This document shows, in pieces, positions 23,507 to 29,945 of a DNA stretch of 31,683 nt. This stretch comes from a virus: positions 1 through 31,683 of IMG/VR virus record IMGVR_UViG_3300029258_002488, one strand, 5' to 3'. The notes beneath the pieces are model-generated. The model was not told where the DNA came from and searched no databases. It saw nothing but the letters and a program-made list of their open reading frames with translations. Position numbers and translations under genes: made by a program. Numbering within the stretch: the stretch's first letter is position 1; every line of letters begins with the position of its first letter.

Positions 23507-23767
23507 ATGCCAAGACATATAACATTAAATCAAGCTAAGAAGCTGAGGTCAGGACAGACTCTTTATCATTTAAAACAAAAAAATTCTGATGGTACTGCTC
23601 AGAGATGGAGAGTCAATGGTAAGGTAAAGACATGGAAGAGAGACCCAAACAGAGTACAAGTACCAATTAAACATGGACTGTATAACTATGATTATTTGAC
23701 AGAACATGAACTTAATCTTGTCTCACTGACAGAACCAAAAAGAGCTAAAAAGAAAGTGAGAGTTTAG
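23507..23767 (+). CDS. Conserved phage-type small protein (86 aa)
   Basis: LNQAKKLRSGQTLYHLKQKN begins a small beta domain. Next come DGTAQRWRVNGKVKTWKRDP and PIKHGLYNYDYLTEHELNLV, an arrangement I associate with small phage and prophage proteins of unknown function. The C-terminus is basic. It starts 2 nt after the previous stop behind CAGGAGGTAAAC. A large hairpin follows it. Confidence 0.65.
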   Translation: MPRHITLNQAKKLRSGQTLYHLKQKNSDGTAQRWRVNGKVKTWKRDPNRVQVPIKHGLYNYDYLTEHELNLVSLTEPKRAKKKVRV

Positions 23768-23787
23768 ATTTACCATATCACATCTCC

Positions 23788-23854
23788 ATAATATGAGAGG
23801 ATATCCATCCTTCTCTCTCCTCACCACCTTTCACCTTCCATCCTCTCATATTAT
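23788..23854. other. Perfect 15-bp inverted repeat with G-free 37-nt loop
   Basis: ATAATATGAGAGGAT (23788-23802) and its exact reverse complement (23840-23854) flank 37 nt of C, T and A only. There is no T tract directly after it, and the downstream ribosome site follows at 23865, so a simple terminator is not a good fit. In RNA it would be a stable stem with an open pyrimidine-rich loop; in DNA it could be a cruciform or a binding site. Confidence 0.8.
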
Positions 23855-23877
23855 AAAATAAATTGGAGGAAAAAATA

Positions 23878-24558
23878 ATGTTTAGAAAAAAAAGAACCCA
23901 TACTCATTTTGAAAGAGATAATGCTGGAGCTGTTGTTGATACTCGTAGATACAATGTAGTTGGTGGAACTAAAAAAGAACCTATCCCTGAGCTAGAACCT
24001 ATGGATGAACTTGAAGCTGATACTGATGTTAAAGCTATGGTAAAGGAATACAAACAATCAGCTAGAGAACAGGACATGATGGAGCTTGAAGCTGAAAGGT
24101 CTATGCTTGTCAAAAAAAGAGAAATGAAGCTGGAAGATTTGAAGCATAAGAAAGAAAAGAAAGAGCTGAAATCTGACATTAGAAAGATGAAGTATGCTCC
24201 TCTCTACAAAACTGGTAGTGGTCTTATGAAGATGGGAAAAGCTGTCAGAGAAAGAGATTCAGGTTTTGTTGGTGGAGGTCAAGATAAAGTTTCTTTAGAT
24301 GAAGGTGCTGTTGGAAAGAATGGTAATGAAAAAAGCGATTTCTTTTCCTTTGGTTCTAAAGGAAACATTGACTGGGGAGGTAGTAAAAAAACTGAGCTGA
24401 GTATGTCTACTGGTAAAGGCAAAGGTGCTATTGATTTTGGAGCTAAGTCTGGGGGGAAGATTGATTTCAATCTAGGTATGGGTCAAAAGTCAGCTCCTAA
24501 GAAAAAGAGAAAGAAAAAAACCAAGAAAAAGACAACTAAGAGGAGAAAAAAAACATGA
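23878..24558 (+). CDS. Highly basic protein with lysine-rich tail (226 aa)
   Basis: An N-terminal polar part is followed by a charged coiled coil (about 50-110, with EQDMMELEAERSMLVKKREM and KHKKEKKELKSDIRK). A Gly/Ser/Lys low-complexity region has repeated phrases such as IDFGAK and IDFNLG, and the tail ends in alternating Lys, Arg and Thr. Tail composition resembles that of the 1188-residue structural protein, suggesting that both touch DNA. TTGGAGG sets the ATG at 23878. It could be a genome-condensing virion protein (inference). Confidence 0.6.
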   Translation: MFRKKRTHTHFERDNAGAVVDTRRYNVVGGTKKEPIPELEPMDELEADTDVKAMVKEYKQSAREQDMMELEAERSMLVKKREMKLEDLKHKKEKKELKSDIRKMKYAPLYKTGSGLMKMGKAVRERDSGFVGGGQDKVSLDEGAVGKNGNEKSDFFSFGSKGNIDWGGSKKTELSMSTGKGKGAIDFGAKSGGKIDFNLGMGQKSAPKKKRKKKTKKKTTKRRKKT

Positions 24559-24776
24559 TATGGAAATATCATAAAAAACATAAATATTGGTATAAAAATT
24601 CACCAAAGAGTCAAGATGCATTATATCTATTATCACCAAGTCAGAATTTTAAAGAGAAGTGGTTGGTGAAAAGTACAAGATACACCAAAAAATCCCCATC
24701 AGGAAAGGGAACTTACCATGAATTTAATACAAAAAAACAAGCTCTTAATTATATAAAAAAGAGAACAAAATTATAG
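24555..24776 (+). CDS. Small basic protein (73 aa)
   Basis: The product is rich in Lys and Tyr (IWKYHKKHKYWYKNSPK) and ends in a helix (TKKQALNYIKKRTKL). ATGA overlap with the preceding gene. Probably nucleic-acid binding; no family recognised. Confidence 0.5.
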   Translation: MIWKYHKKHKYWYKNSPKSQDALYLLSPSQNFKEKWLVKSTRYTKKSPSGKGTYHEFNTKKQALNYIKKRTKL

Positions 24777-24791
24777 GAGGAAAAAGTAATG
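24775..24791 (+). repeat. Start-site repeat, copy 1 of 3
   Basis: The 17 bp AGGAGGAAAAAGTAATG, ribosome site plus start codon, recurs exactly at 24972-24988 and 25227-25243, before three consecutive genes. Confidence 0.9.
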
Positions 24792-24986
24792 ACAAGATAT
24801 ACTAAAATATTCAATCATAAAGAGTTTTTATTGGTTGGTAATTTTGCTACAAAAACATTAGCAAGAGCTGAAGCAAAAAGATTGAGAAAAGCTGGTCATA
24901 GTTCAAGAGTTACTCAAACAAAATTTGGTGGACTGACAAACAATTTTGTATGGGTTGATTATCATAGAAAGAGGAGGAAAAAGTAA
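24789..24986 (+). CDS. Small basic protein (65 aa)
   Basis: The product has strands and a basic helix (LARAEAKRLRKAGHSSRV), then WVDYHRKRRKK. The layout resembles small phage-type proteins that read a field and append a residue-rich helix, but no family is certain. Starts on copy 1 of the 17-bp start-site repeat; its stop shares one base with the next ATG. Confidence 0.5.
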   Translation: MTRYTKIFNHKEFLLVGNFATKTLARAEAKRLRKAGHSSRVTQTKFGGLTNNFVWVDYHRKRRKK

Positions 24987-24988
24987 TG
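24972..24988 (+). repeat. Start-site repeat, copy 2 of 3
   Basis: Identical to 24775-24791; here it encodes the last residues of the preceding protein and supplies the ribosome site and ATG of the next. Confidence 0.9.
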
Positions 24989-25228
24989 AAAAAGCACAGG
25001 AAGTATGGAAGGAAAAACCTCACAAGAGCTGAAGTTACAAAACTTAAACCAAGACTGAGGAAAGCAGTAGGGGACAGACCAGCTCTATTTGAAGCATGTT
25101 GGAAAGATGTTTTAATGTTTGCAAGACAAGGAGATATTGTAGACTACATGCATCTGAAGGACTTGTATAATTCTATTGCATCTCAAAAGGTAAACAACTC
25201 AAGAAGTAAATTTTATATGTATGGATAG
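24986..25228 (+). CDS. Small helical basic protein (80 aa)
   Basis: A basic N-terminus (KKHRKYGRKNLTRAEVTKLK) is followed by helices (PALFEACWKDVLMFARQGD, VDYMHLKDLYNSIAS). It begins on copy 2 of the start-site repeat, overlapping the previous stop by 1 nt. Function unknown. Confidence 0.5.
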   Translation: MKKHRKYGRKNLTRAEVTKLKPRLRKAVGDRPALFEACWKDVLMFARQGDIVDYMHLKDLYNSIASQKVNNSRSKFYMYG

Positions 25229-25243
25229 GAGGAAAAAGTAATG
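25227..25243 (+). repeat. Start-site repeat, copy 3 of 3
   Basis: Identical to 24775-24791 and 24972-24988; overlaps the stop of the 80-residue gene and starts the 36-residue gene. Confidence 0.9.
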
Positions 25244-25351
25244 AAACTGACATGGAAAGAAAAGAGTCATATTTCAAAACTTTTTGCTAAATACAGAGCT
25301 GACCCTGACCTGTATGTAGCTGTAGTCAGGTATATTGAAAGGAGGAAATAA
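25241..25351 (+). CDS. Very small helical protein (36 aa)
   Basis: The 36-residue product (KLTWKEKSHISKLFAKYRA, then DPDLYVAVVRYIERRK) is helical and basic. It is supported by the strong shared ribosome site, and its last codons hold the AGGAGG of the next gene. Too short for family assignment. Confidence 0.5.
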   Translation: MKLTWKEKSHISKLFAKYRADPDLYVAVVRYIERRK

Positions 25352-25353
25352 CA

Positions 25354-25623
25354 ATGCCAAAAAGAAAGACCAAGAAAAAATATTATGTCACCATGACTGA
25401 CAAGTTTATGTCTGGATGGGGAAAAGCTAGAGGTAAAATTAATAAATTTGTTGTTGTCTGTGATACCATTGACCAAGCTGAAAGGATTGTTAAGAATGCT
25501 GGATACAGGTCTGAGATGAAATACATAAATTGGTCAAGTAGTAAACCTTATTATGACCCTAGAAAGTATCTTGTGTCTTGGAGAACTTATAAACAGCTAG
25601 GTAAAATCTGGAAAAGACCATAA
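25354..25623 (+). CDS. Conserved phage-type small protein (89 aa)
   Basis: KKYYVTMTDKFMSGWGKARG, then NKFVVVCDTIDQAERIVKNA, RSEMKYINWSSSKPYYDP and LVSWRTY match a pattern I know from small proteins of many gut and environmental phages, function unknown. It is a mixed alpha/beta domain with basic ends. AAAGGAGGAAATAACA is the ribosome site. T tracts follow directly. It closes the phage-type operon begun at 22978. Confidence 0.65.
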   Translation: MPKRKTKKKYYVTMTDKFMSGWGKARGKINKFVVVCDTIDQAERIVKNAGYRSEMKYINWSSSKPYYDPRKYLVSWRTYKQLGKIWKRP

Positions 25624-25627
25624 AACA

Positions 25628-25658
25628 CTTTTCTTTTTTTAATAATACATCTTTTTTT
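25628..25658 (+). terminator. Double T-tract terminator
   Basis: CTTTTCTTTTTTT (25628-25640) and CTTTTTTT (25651-25658) lie just after the stop of the 23-25.6 kb operon. Confidence 0.6.
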
Positions 25659-25682
25659 AACTATATGACATTTTTACAAGAA

Positions 25683-25740
25683 AAGTATATATACTATGGA
25701 GTCCATATTAGTTACTTAGTAAGCAGGTATGTGATATATA
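25683..25740 (+). promoter_or_regulatory. Promoter of the DUF932 operon
   Basis: AGTATATATACT (25684-25695) is a perfect palindrome and a strong TATA box. The predicted start near 25717 leaves a short leader with AGGTATGTGA before the ATG at 25741. Confidence 0.55.
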
Positions 25741-26823
25741 ATGTATGAGAAAACAAACGATATGGATAAGCTAGTATTACTAGCTAAGAAGCTGAAACAA
25801 CAAAAAGACACTAAGAAGGATTACATCATTCCTTCTGAGCAGATACAATCTGAATATGATGTAGGAGAGAAAAAAATAAAGCTCTCTATTCCTGTCCCTA
25901 ATGAATATGGTAGGAAATCTTTTGAACTTACTCCTTACTGTCATAAACAAGTCAGTACAAAGACTGGTATTCCTAGCAAGTTCTATGAGAGACTCAGAGA
26001 GAACCATCCTGAGCTGTTGGTCAAGAATATCAATGAGCTAATCAGAGAGAAGGATAAGAGACTTGTAAGGATTCTTGATGGTAGAGCTAGAGCATTATTA
26101 TCTGATAGATACAGAATTATAGACAACTATGATGTCATGTTCAATGCTATGGACAGATTTGATGTCTTGAACAAAGAAAAAGATATGCAGATATATATCA
26201 AGAGAGCTGATTTGACTGAAACTAAGCTCTATATTAAAGCAATATCTGGTAAGCTCAAAGATGAAATCTTCCCAAACAAAGGCAAAGTAGGAGAAGCTGT
26301 TGAAGGTGGTATCATCATTACCAACAGTGAGGTTGGAGCTGGTGCATACAAGGTCATGCCTTTTATGAATGTTTTATCATGTTCTAATGGAATGATTAGT
26401 GAAAAGACTTTTAGCAGAGTACATCTAGGAAAAGCTAGAGGTACTGGTATGATTGACTGGTCTGATTTGACATTACAGCTAGAAGATGAAGCACTCTGGA
26501 GCAAAATAAGAGATATGGTTAACCAAACATTTAGTGTTGAGATATTCAGGAAATGGGTAGAACAAATCAATCAAGTAGCTTCTACAGTCATTGAGAACCC
26601 TATTGTAGCTGTCAACAATGTTGTCAAAGAGTATGAGCTTCCTAAAGAAAGGAATGAGCTTCTCTTAAAACAATTTGCACAGGAAGGATTCACTCAGTTT
26701 GGTCTTGCTCAAGCAGTAACTAGAATAGCTCAGGAAGAGAAGAGTTACGACAAACAGATTGAAATGGAAAAAGTTGGTGCTAAGATACTTGAAAAGAAAA
26801 TTGTGGAGCTAGAAAGCTCCTAA
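25741..26823 (+). CDS. DUF932-family protein (360 aa)
   Basis: The product matches the DUF932 pattern of plasmid and phage proteins. KSFELTPYCHKQVSTKTGIP and SKFYERLRENHPELLVKNIN are followed by RILDGRARALLSDRYRIIDN, a beta-rich centre (KLYIKAISGKL, GGIIITNSEVGAGAYKV) and VLSCSNGMI. The C-terminus is helical. The family is widespread on mobile elements and its biochemistry is not settled as far as I know. It heads the early-type operon that runs to 30.3 kb and is by far its largest protein. Codon use is like the rest of the genome. A role in replication, recombination or host takeover is plausible. Confidence 0.8.
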   Translation: MYEKTNDMDKLVLLAKKLKQQKDTKKDYIIPSEQIQSEYDVGEKKIKLSIPVPNEYGRKSFELTPYCHKQVSTKTGIPSKFYERLRENHPELLVKNINELIREKDKRLVRILDGRARALLSDRYRIIDNYDVMFNAMDRFDVLNKEKDMQIYIKRADLTETKLYIKAISGKLKDEIFPNKGKVGEAVEGGIIITNSEVGAGAYKVMPFMNVLSCSNGMISEKTFSRVHLGKARGTGMIDWSDLTLQLEDEALWSKIRDMVNQTFSVEIFRKWVEQINQVASTVIENPIVAVNNVVKEYELPKERNELLLKQFAQEGFTQFGLAQAVTRIAQEEKSYDKQIEMEKVGAKILEKKIVELESS

Positions 26824-26847
26824 TCCTTTTTTTATGGAGATGATAAA

Positions 26848-27030
26848 ATGAGATATGTATTATCAGAAGGGTCTTTCTGTGAATATGGGTCTATAGATGA
26901 ATTGATTAGAGTTTTAAGAATAAAGATTTCAGCAGAAAGAAAAAAATATGAAAAAGAATTTCCAAAGAATCATAAAGATTTAATTGCTGATGTAAAAATA
27001 ACATTTTATGAAGGTGCTAAAAATGATTAG
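26848..27030 (+). CDS. Small helical protein (60 aa)
   Basis: The product has a helix (IDELIRVLRIKISAERKKYEKE) and a short strand (DVKITFYEG). ATGGAGATGATAAA supplies the ribosome site. It overlaps the next gene by 8 nt. Function unknown. Confidence 0.5.
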   Translation: MRYVLSEGSFCEYGSIDELIRVLRIKISAERKKYEKEFPKNHKDLIADVKITFYEGAKND

Positions 27031-27121
27031 TGAAAACGAAATAAAATTTAGGAACTATTTGAAAAAGTATCATCCAGAGAAATATGACGAACTTATTTTT
27101 AAAGAATCAATGGAGAATTAA
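27023..27121 (+). CDS. Very small helical protein (32 aa)
   Basis: The 32-residue product (ENEIKFRNYLKKYHPEKYDE then LIFKESMEN) looks like a short two-helix peptide. AAGGTGCTAAAA, inside the preceding gene, gives a ribosome site. Its own end carries the ATGGAG for the next gene. Tentative. Confidence 0.45.
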   Translation: MISENEIKFRNYLKKYHPEKYDELIFKESMEN

Positions 27122-27123
27122 AC

Positions 27124-27276
27124 ATGAAAATAATAGGCATCAGAAACAAGTCAGTTGCAGACAGACCTACTTTCTTTTTCAGTGTGGAATCAACAGACCT
27201 GAATGAGCTTAAAGAAGCTAGAGACAAGGTAAGAGACCTTCTAGGAGTTGAGTATGACCCTAAGTGGCATGATTAA
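27124..27276 (+). CDS. Small alpha/beta protein (50 aa)
   Basis: A strand (MKIIGIRNKSVADRPTFFFS) is followed by a helix (NELKEARDKVRDLLG) and YDPKWHD. The layout looks like a real folded domain. Ends overlapping the next gene by 23 nt. Function unknown. Confidence 0.5.
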   Translation: MKIIGIRNKSVADRPTFFFSVESTDLNELKEARDKVRDLLGVEYDPKWHD

Positions 27277-27472
27277 AGAAAGACTGTCAGGATTGATTTT
27301 AATAGCCATATCAATAATATCATTTATAAAGATACAATTAGACAGTCCAAGTTATATGCATCAGTCCTGTTGCACAGTTGAAGTAAATTTAGTTGATATA
27401 TTGTTACCTCTCTTGACAGTAGTATGTTTTTTCTGTGGAACTATGTTATTAATAAATAAGGAGCTGTTTTAA
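27254..27472 (+). CDS. Small two-helix membrane protein (72 aa)
   Basis: Membrane helices at about 12-28 and 48-66, with two adjacent cysteines in the loop (MHQSCCTVEV). AGGAG (27243-27247) sets the ATG at 27254. TAATG links it to the next gene. Function unknown. Confidence 0.5.
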   Translation: MTLSGMIKERLSGLILIAISIISFIKIQLDSPSYMHQSCCTVEVNLVDILLPLLTVVCFFCGTMLLINKELF

Positions 27473-27654
27473 TGAAAAAAGAAGTAATTGAGATGATTGA
27501 TAAAGCTATTAATTTACACATGAGAGCTATCATTAACTATGAAAAAATGAGAATGGTTGCAACTAGGAGTACAGCTTTCATGGACACCAGACAAAAAAAG
27601 GAGCATAAAAAAGAACTATTAGATATAATGAATAAGATAAAGGAGTTGAAATAA
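27472..27654 (+). CDS. Small helical protein (60 aa)
   Basis: All-helical and basic (EVIEMIDKAINLHMRAIINY; KKEHKKELLDIMNKIKELK), probably a coiled-coil dimer. Starts on the last base of the preceding stop behind AAGGAGCTG. Function unknown. Confidence 0.5.
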   Translation: MKKEVIEMIDKAINLHMRAIINYEKMRMVATRSTAFMDTRQKKEHKKELLDIMNKIKELK

Positions 27655-27655
27655 A

Positions 27656-27769
27656 ATGGTAAGAACAATAAATGTAAGTTTTGATGAAAAAGAATTTAAG
27701 AAGCTGTTGAAAGCAAAAGGCAATAAATCATGGCATGACCTAATACTTGAAGCAATACAAGATGATTAA
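27656..27769 (+). CDS. Mini ribbon-helix-helix protein (37 aa)
   Basis: RTINVSFDEKEFKKLLKAKG followed by KSWHDLILEAI is the compact strand-helix-turn-helix pattern of archaeal RHH domains with almost nothing added. AAGGAGTTG lies upstream, inside the preceding gene. It would act as a dimeric DNA binder, second RHH of this genome. Confidence 0.6.
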   Translation: MVRTINVSFDEKEFKKLLKAKGNKSWHDLILEAIQDD

Positions 27770-27910
27770 ATGTCTGATAGAATAAGAAACTGCTATCTCT
27801 GTGGAAAAAAATGTTATGGAAGAGTTTGCAGAACTTGTTACACTTCAGGTACTAAAGGAAACAATGCAAACAAGCAGAGAAAAAGGAAATTAAATAAACA
27901 AAATAAGTAG
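27770..27910 (+). CDS. Mini zinc-finger protein (46 aa)
   Basis: CYLCGKKCYGRVCRTCY (residues 8-24) holds four or five cysteines in two CxxC pairs, followed by a basic lysine/arginine tail (NKQRKRKLNKQNK). The ATG follows the preceding stop directly. Probable DNA or RNA binding. Confidence 0.55.
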   Translation: MSDRIRNCYLCGKKCYGRVCRTCYTSGTKGNNANKQRKRKLNKQNK

Positions 27911-27919
27911 GTGATAAAA

Positions 27920-28027
27920 ATGGAAGATGAATTTGGAAGGTTGATATGTAACAAATGTAAGAGAGTTCTTGAATATTGTGGTGGAGATTGTTATGCTTGT
28001 CCTGTTCATGGATGGGAGTGGATGTAA
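27920..28027 (+). CDS. Mini zinc-ribbon protein (35 aa)
   Basis: The product has CNKC (10-13), C20 and CYAC-type cysteines (24-27), with a histidine at 30, so one zinc site is likely. TAGGTGAT matches the anti-Shine-Dalgarno well. Sixty bp of this gene (27924-27983) recur exactly within the chimeric gene at 28995. Its stop overlaps the next ATG by one base. Confidence 0.55.
   Translation: MEDEFGRLICNKCKRVLEYCGGDCYACPVHGWEWM
27924..27983 (+). repeat. 60-bp exact duplication, copy 1
   Basis: This segment encodes the N-terminal half of the mini zinc ribbon and is identical to 29065-29124 in the same orientation and reading frame. Absence of any difference implies a recent copy or gene conversion. 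Confidence 0.95.
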
Positions 28028-28353
28028 TGCATAAAATAAAATTCAGTCATTGGTACTATAAGCTAAAGGTATTCAATGACACTGAAGGAATCAAAAAAGC
28101 AAAGCTGTTGGAAGCAATTAAGATACATTACAATGATTTAAACCCAGAGCTAATCAAATACGACACAACTTATGGAAATGGTGCTTATCCATTACCTAAG
28201 ACAGACTTGATTCTGTTGATATTTGAGACAGTAGGAAATGTAGAAATATTTACAACAATTAGAAGATATACCCCTAACAAATGGGTATACTATAAAAAAG
28301 CTGAGGGAGAAATCTTTGAAGTGGTCATAGATGAACAAAATAGAACAGATTAA
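28027..28353 (+). CDS. Soluble protein of unknown function (108 aa)
   Basis: The product opens with a basic aromatic segment (HKIKFSHWYYKLKVFNDTEG), then a helix, then strands (DLILLIFETVGNVEIFTTIR and KWVYYKKAEGEIFEVVI). The ATG at 28027 overlaps the preceding stop (TAATG); the open frame to 27976 lies inside the zinc-ribbon gene. No family is recognised. Confidence 0.55.
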   Translation: MHKIKFSHWYYKLKVFNDTEGIKKAKLLEAIKIHYNDLNPELIKYDTTYGNGAYPLPKTDLILLIFETVGNVEIFTTIRRYTPNKWVYYKKAEGEIFEVVIDEQNRTD

Positions 28354-28441
28354 AGCATTGGAAAAAGACATAAATAATCTCATGTGGATTGTTGATATTA
28401 AAAGTCAGAAATTAGAGAAGCTGTTGGAAGATGAAAACTAA
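28331..28441 (+). CDS. Very small coiled-coil protein (36 aa)
   Basis: Heptad-like helix (KIEQIKALEKDINNLMWIVD, KSQKLEKLLEDEN) beginning inside the end of the preceding gene. Ribosome site is weak (GAAGTGGTC). It overlaps the next small frame by 11 nt. Tentative. Confidence 0.4.
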   Translation: MNKIEQIKALEKDINNLMWIVDIKSQKLEKLLEDEN

Positions 28442-28520
28442 GCAGACCACATGGGAAAATTGGTACTGGCATGATTATAATGAAAAAAAAGAGATGAAAT
28501 ATTATTATGTAGAGTTGTGA
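28431..28520 (+). CDS. Very small Trp/Tyr-rich open frame (29 aa)
   Basis: The 29-residue frame is rich in Trp and Tyr (TTWENWYWHDYNEKKEMKYY). It overlaps the preceding coiled-coil gene and ends just before the ribosome site of the next gene. Aromatic content is unusual, but the evidence for translation is thin. Confidence 0.3.
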   Translation: MKTKQTTWENWYWHDYNEKKEMKYYYVEL

Positions 28521-28524
28521 TATA

Positions 28525-28992
28525 ATGAAAACAAAAAAAATGTTTGAGGAAGCACTAAGGCAATTATTAACATTTTATGACAATTACAGATTTGTTATGA
28601 AAATGACTGAACAAGAATCAAAAGATAAGACAATGGAAGTCTATTATGATTTCTATGAATGGCTAAATGAAGGGGGTAAAGAGCAAGCTGAGAGCAAAAA
28701 GACCCTAGTTGCCAATAAAGATGTTGCTAGTATTCCTGTGGAGAATACTGTTACGAAAAAAGAACCTGAAAAGAAATCGAACTATAAAGGAAAAAGAAGC
28801 AAATTTGAAATGTGGTTTAAAGAGCTGGAGATAGGAACTAAATTTACTATAGAAGATTTCTTTAAAGACAATCCAAAATTTAAACCAGACATCAGAGGAA
28901 AAGAAAGATTAACAAAATACATATCAAAACTGATAAGTGAAAGAAAACTATTACAGCATTCATCTGAAAGATTTGAGAAGATAGGTGGTTGA
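28525..28992 (+). CDS. Two-domain protein with C-terminal winged-helix-like region (155 aa)
   Basis: A helical N-terminal domain (about 1-55) is joined by a disordered lysine/proline linker to a C-terminal domain (about 92-155). The latter contains KFEMWFKELEIGTKFTIEDF and ERLTKYISKLISERKLLQHS, resembling a winged helix. GTTGTGATATA precedes the ATG. Probably a DNA-binding regulator. Confidence 0.55.
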   Translation: MKTKKMFEEALRQLLTFYDNYRFVMKMTEQESKDKTMEVYYDFYEWLNEGGKEQAESKKTLVANKDVASIPVENTVTKKEPEKKSNYKGKRSKFEMWFKELEIGTKFTIEDFFKDNPKFKPDIRGKERLTKYISKLISERKLLQHSSERFEKIGG

Positions 28993-28994
28993 AA

Positions 28995-29159
28995 ATGAAA
29001 ATATTATATCTTGGAGACCATGATGCATCAGGACTTGATATGATTAGAGATGTTACTGACAGACAAGATGAATTTGGAAGGTTGATATGTAACAAATGTA
29101 AGAGAGTTCTTGAATATTGTGGTGTTGAATGGCGTTGTCCTGAACACTTGGAGGGATAA
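28995..29159 (+). CDS. Chimeric ORF: Toprim-like fragment joined to zinc ribbon
   Basis: Residues 1-24 (MKILYLGDHDASGLDMIRDV, then TDRQ) match the start of Toprim-like domains of the topoisomerase VI A/Spo11 type, with the acidic DHD-SGLD motif. Residues 25-54 are a zinc ribbon (CNKC, C42, CPEH), whose first 20 residues come from the 60-bp duplication. A real Toprim domain needs over 100 residues, so this is a truncated gene fused to a copied ribbon. It starts 2 nt after the preceding stop and ends in GGGATAA, a junction used by several following genes. It may now act only as a zinc protein, or be a decaying gene. Confidence 0.55.
   Translation: MKILYLGDHDASGLDMIRDVTDRQDEFGRLICNKCKRVLEYCGVEWRCPEHLEG
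29065..29124 (+). repeat. 60-bp exact duplication, copy 2
   Basis: Identical to 27924-27983. Here it is the 5' half of the zinc-ribbon part in the chimeric gene, and its left edge coincides with the point where Toprim similarity stops. Confidence 0.95.
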
Positions 29160-29160
29160 G

Positions 29161-29232
29161 ATGGTGCAATTTCATGGTGATTATATTTGGGTTTATGAAC
29201 ATACAAAATCAAGAACAAATGAGAAGATGTAA
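29161..29232 (+). CDS. Tiny open frame (23 aa), doubtful
   Basis: Begins 1 nt after the chimeric gene behind GAGGGATAAG and encodes MVQFHGDYIWVYEHTKSRTN plus a short end. An overlapping frame (29195-29263, 22 aa) ends with the GAGGGATAA that serves the next gene. At most one is likely to be real; both may be remnants. Confidence 0.25.
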   Translation: MVQFHGDYIWVYEHTKSRTNEKM

Positions 29233-29269
29233 AGAGAAAATAAGAGAAATACAAGAGGGATAAGATAAC

Positions 29270-29464
29270 ATGAGTTGGATTGATTTAAAAGCAAAAATAA
29301 AATGGTTACATCAAACAAAGAATTACAAAAATGTTAATTTTCATAAGTTTAAACTTTGGGATGCTACAAATCAATGTTGGTATACTTATTGGTATCTTGA
29401 TAAAATTGATATTGAAAGACTTACAAAACCAAGTAAATTGGAAAAACGATTGTATAATTTATGA
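29270..29464 (+). CDS. Small Trp/Lys-rich protein (64 aa)
   Basis: The product (KAKIKWLHQTKNYKNVNFHK, CWYTYWYLDKIDIERLTKPS) is basic and aromatic, mixed alpha/beta. GAGGGATAAGATAAC precedes the ATG. Function unknown. Confidence 0.5.
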   Translation: MSWIDLKAKIKWLHQTKNYKNVNFHKFKLWDATNQCWYTYWYLDKIDIERLTKPSKLEKRLYNL

Positions 29465-29477
29465 GGGATAGAAAGAC

Positions 29478-29678
29478 ATGGTAAAAGATATTGATAAGGA
29501 AGTATTGAAATATTTAAAAAGAAAAACTGAAGGTGCTATTCTTCAGAATATGATTGATGATTTACATTATCATAGGTTCACTATTCAAAAAGCATTGTAT
29601 CGTTTGATGCTAAAAGATTTGATTATTGAAAGAATTTACAGTCAAAATGTAAAAGTATATTGGTTCAAGAAGGGATAA
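29478..29678 (+). CDS. Small winged-helix protein (66 aa)
   Basis: The whole product is one winged-helix domain: helix 1 (DIDKEVLKYLKRK), helix 2 (AILQNMIDDLHY), recognition helix (TIQKALYRLMLKDLI), then a wing (IYSQNVKVYWFKKG). GAGGGATAG lies upstream. Likely a transcription regulator. Its end is the GGGATAA junction for the next frame. Confidence 0.65.
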   Translation: MVKDIDKEVLKYLKRKTEGAILQNMIDDLHYHRFTIQKALYRLMLKDLIIERIYSQNVKVYWFKKG

Positions 29679-29684
29679 CTTAAC

Positions 29685-29762
29685 ATGGTAAAAGTTGATT
29701 ACATATCTATGAAAAAAAGAAAGGGGGTGAAAAAAGAAAATGCCTTACAAAGTATATTTTAG
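29685..29762 (+). CDS. Tiny open frame (25 aa), possible leader peptide
   Basis: Starts behind GAAGGGATAACTTAAC and overlaps the next gene by 23 nt. Its body contains the strong GGGGGTGA ribosome site of that gene, so translating it could control access to the site. No domain is visible. Confidence 0.3.
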   Translation: MVKVDYISMKKRKGVKKENALQSIF

Positions 29763-29937
29763 AAAAAAGGGAAACAAAAAATGGCAAACAAACAAGTCAT
29801 TATATTTATCTAAAGAAAAAGCAAGACGAGGACTTAAAGCGTTACGTGAAAAGAAAACACATAATACAAGAATTGGATATGTTTCTCCAGAGTTTAAAAA
29901 CACAAAGAAAGGATATGGACATTATTATCTAAGGTAG
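29740..29937 (+). CDS. Small basic protein (65 aa)
   Basis: YKVYFRKKGNKKWQTNKSLY then SKEKARRGLKALREKKTHNT and a beta end; very basic. AAAGGGGGTGAAAAAAG is one of the strongest ribosome sites in the window. It contains CGA and CGT arginine codons that are rare elsewhere in this genome. Probably nucleic-acid binding. Confidence 0.55.
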   Translation: MPYKVYFRKKGNKKWQTNKSLYLSKEKARRGLKALREKKTHNTRIGYVSPEFKNTKKGYGHYYLR

Positions 29938-29945
29938 TTGAATAT

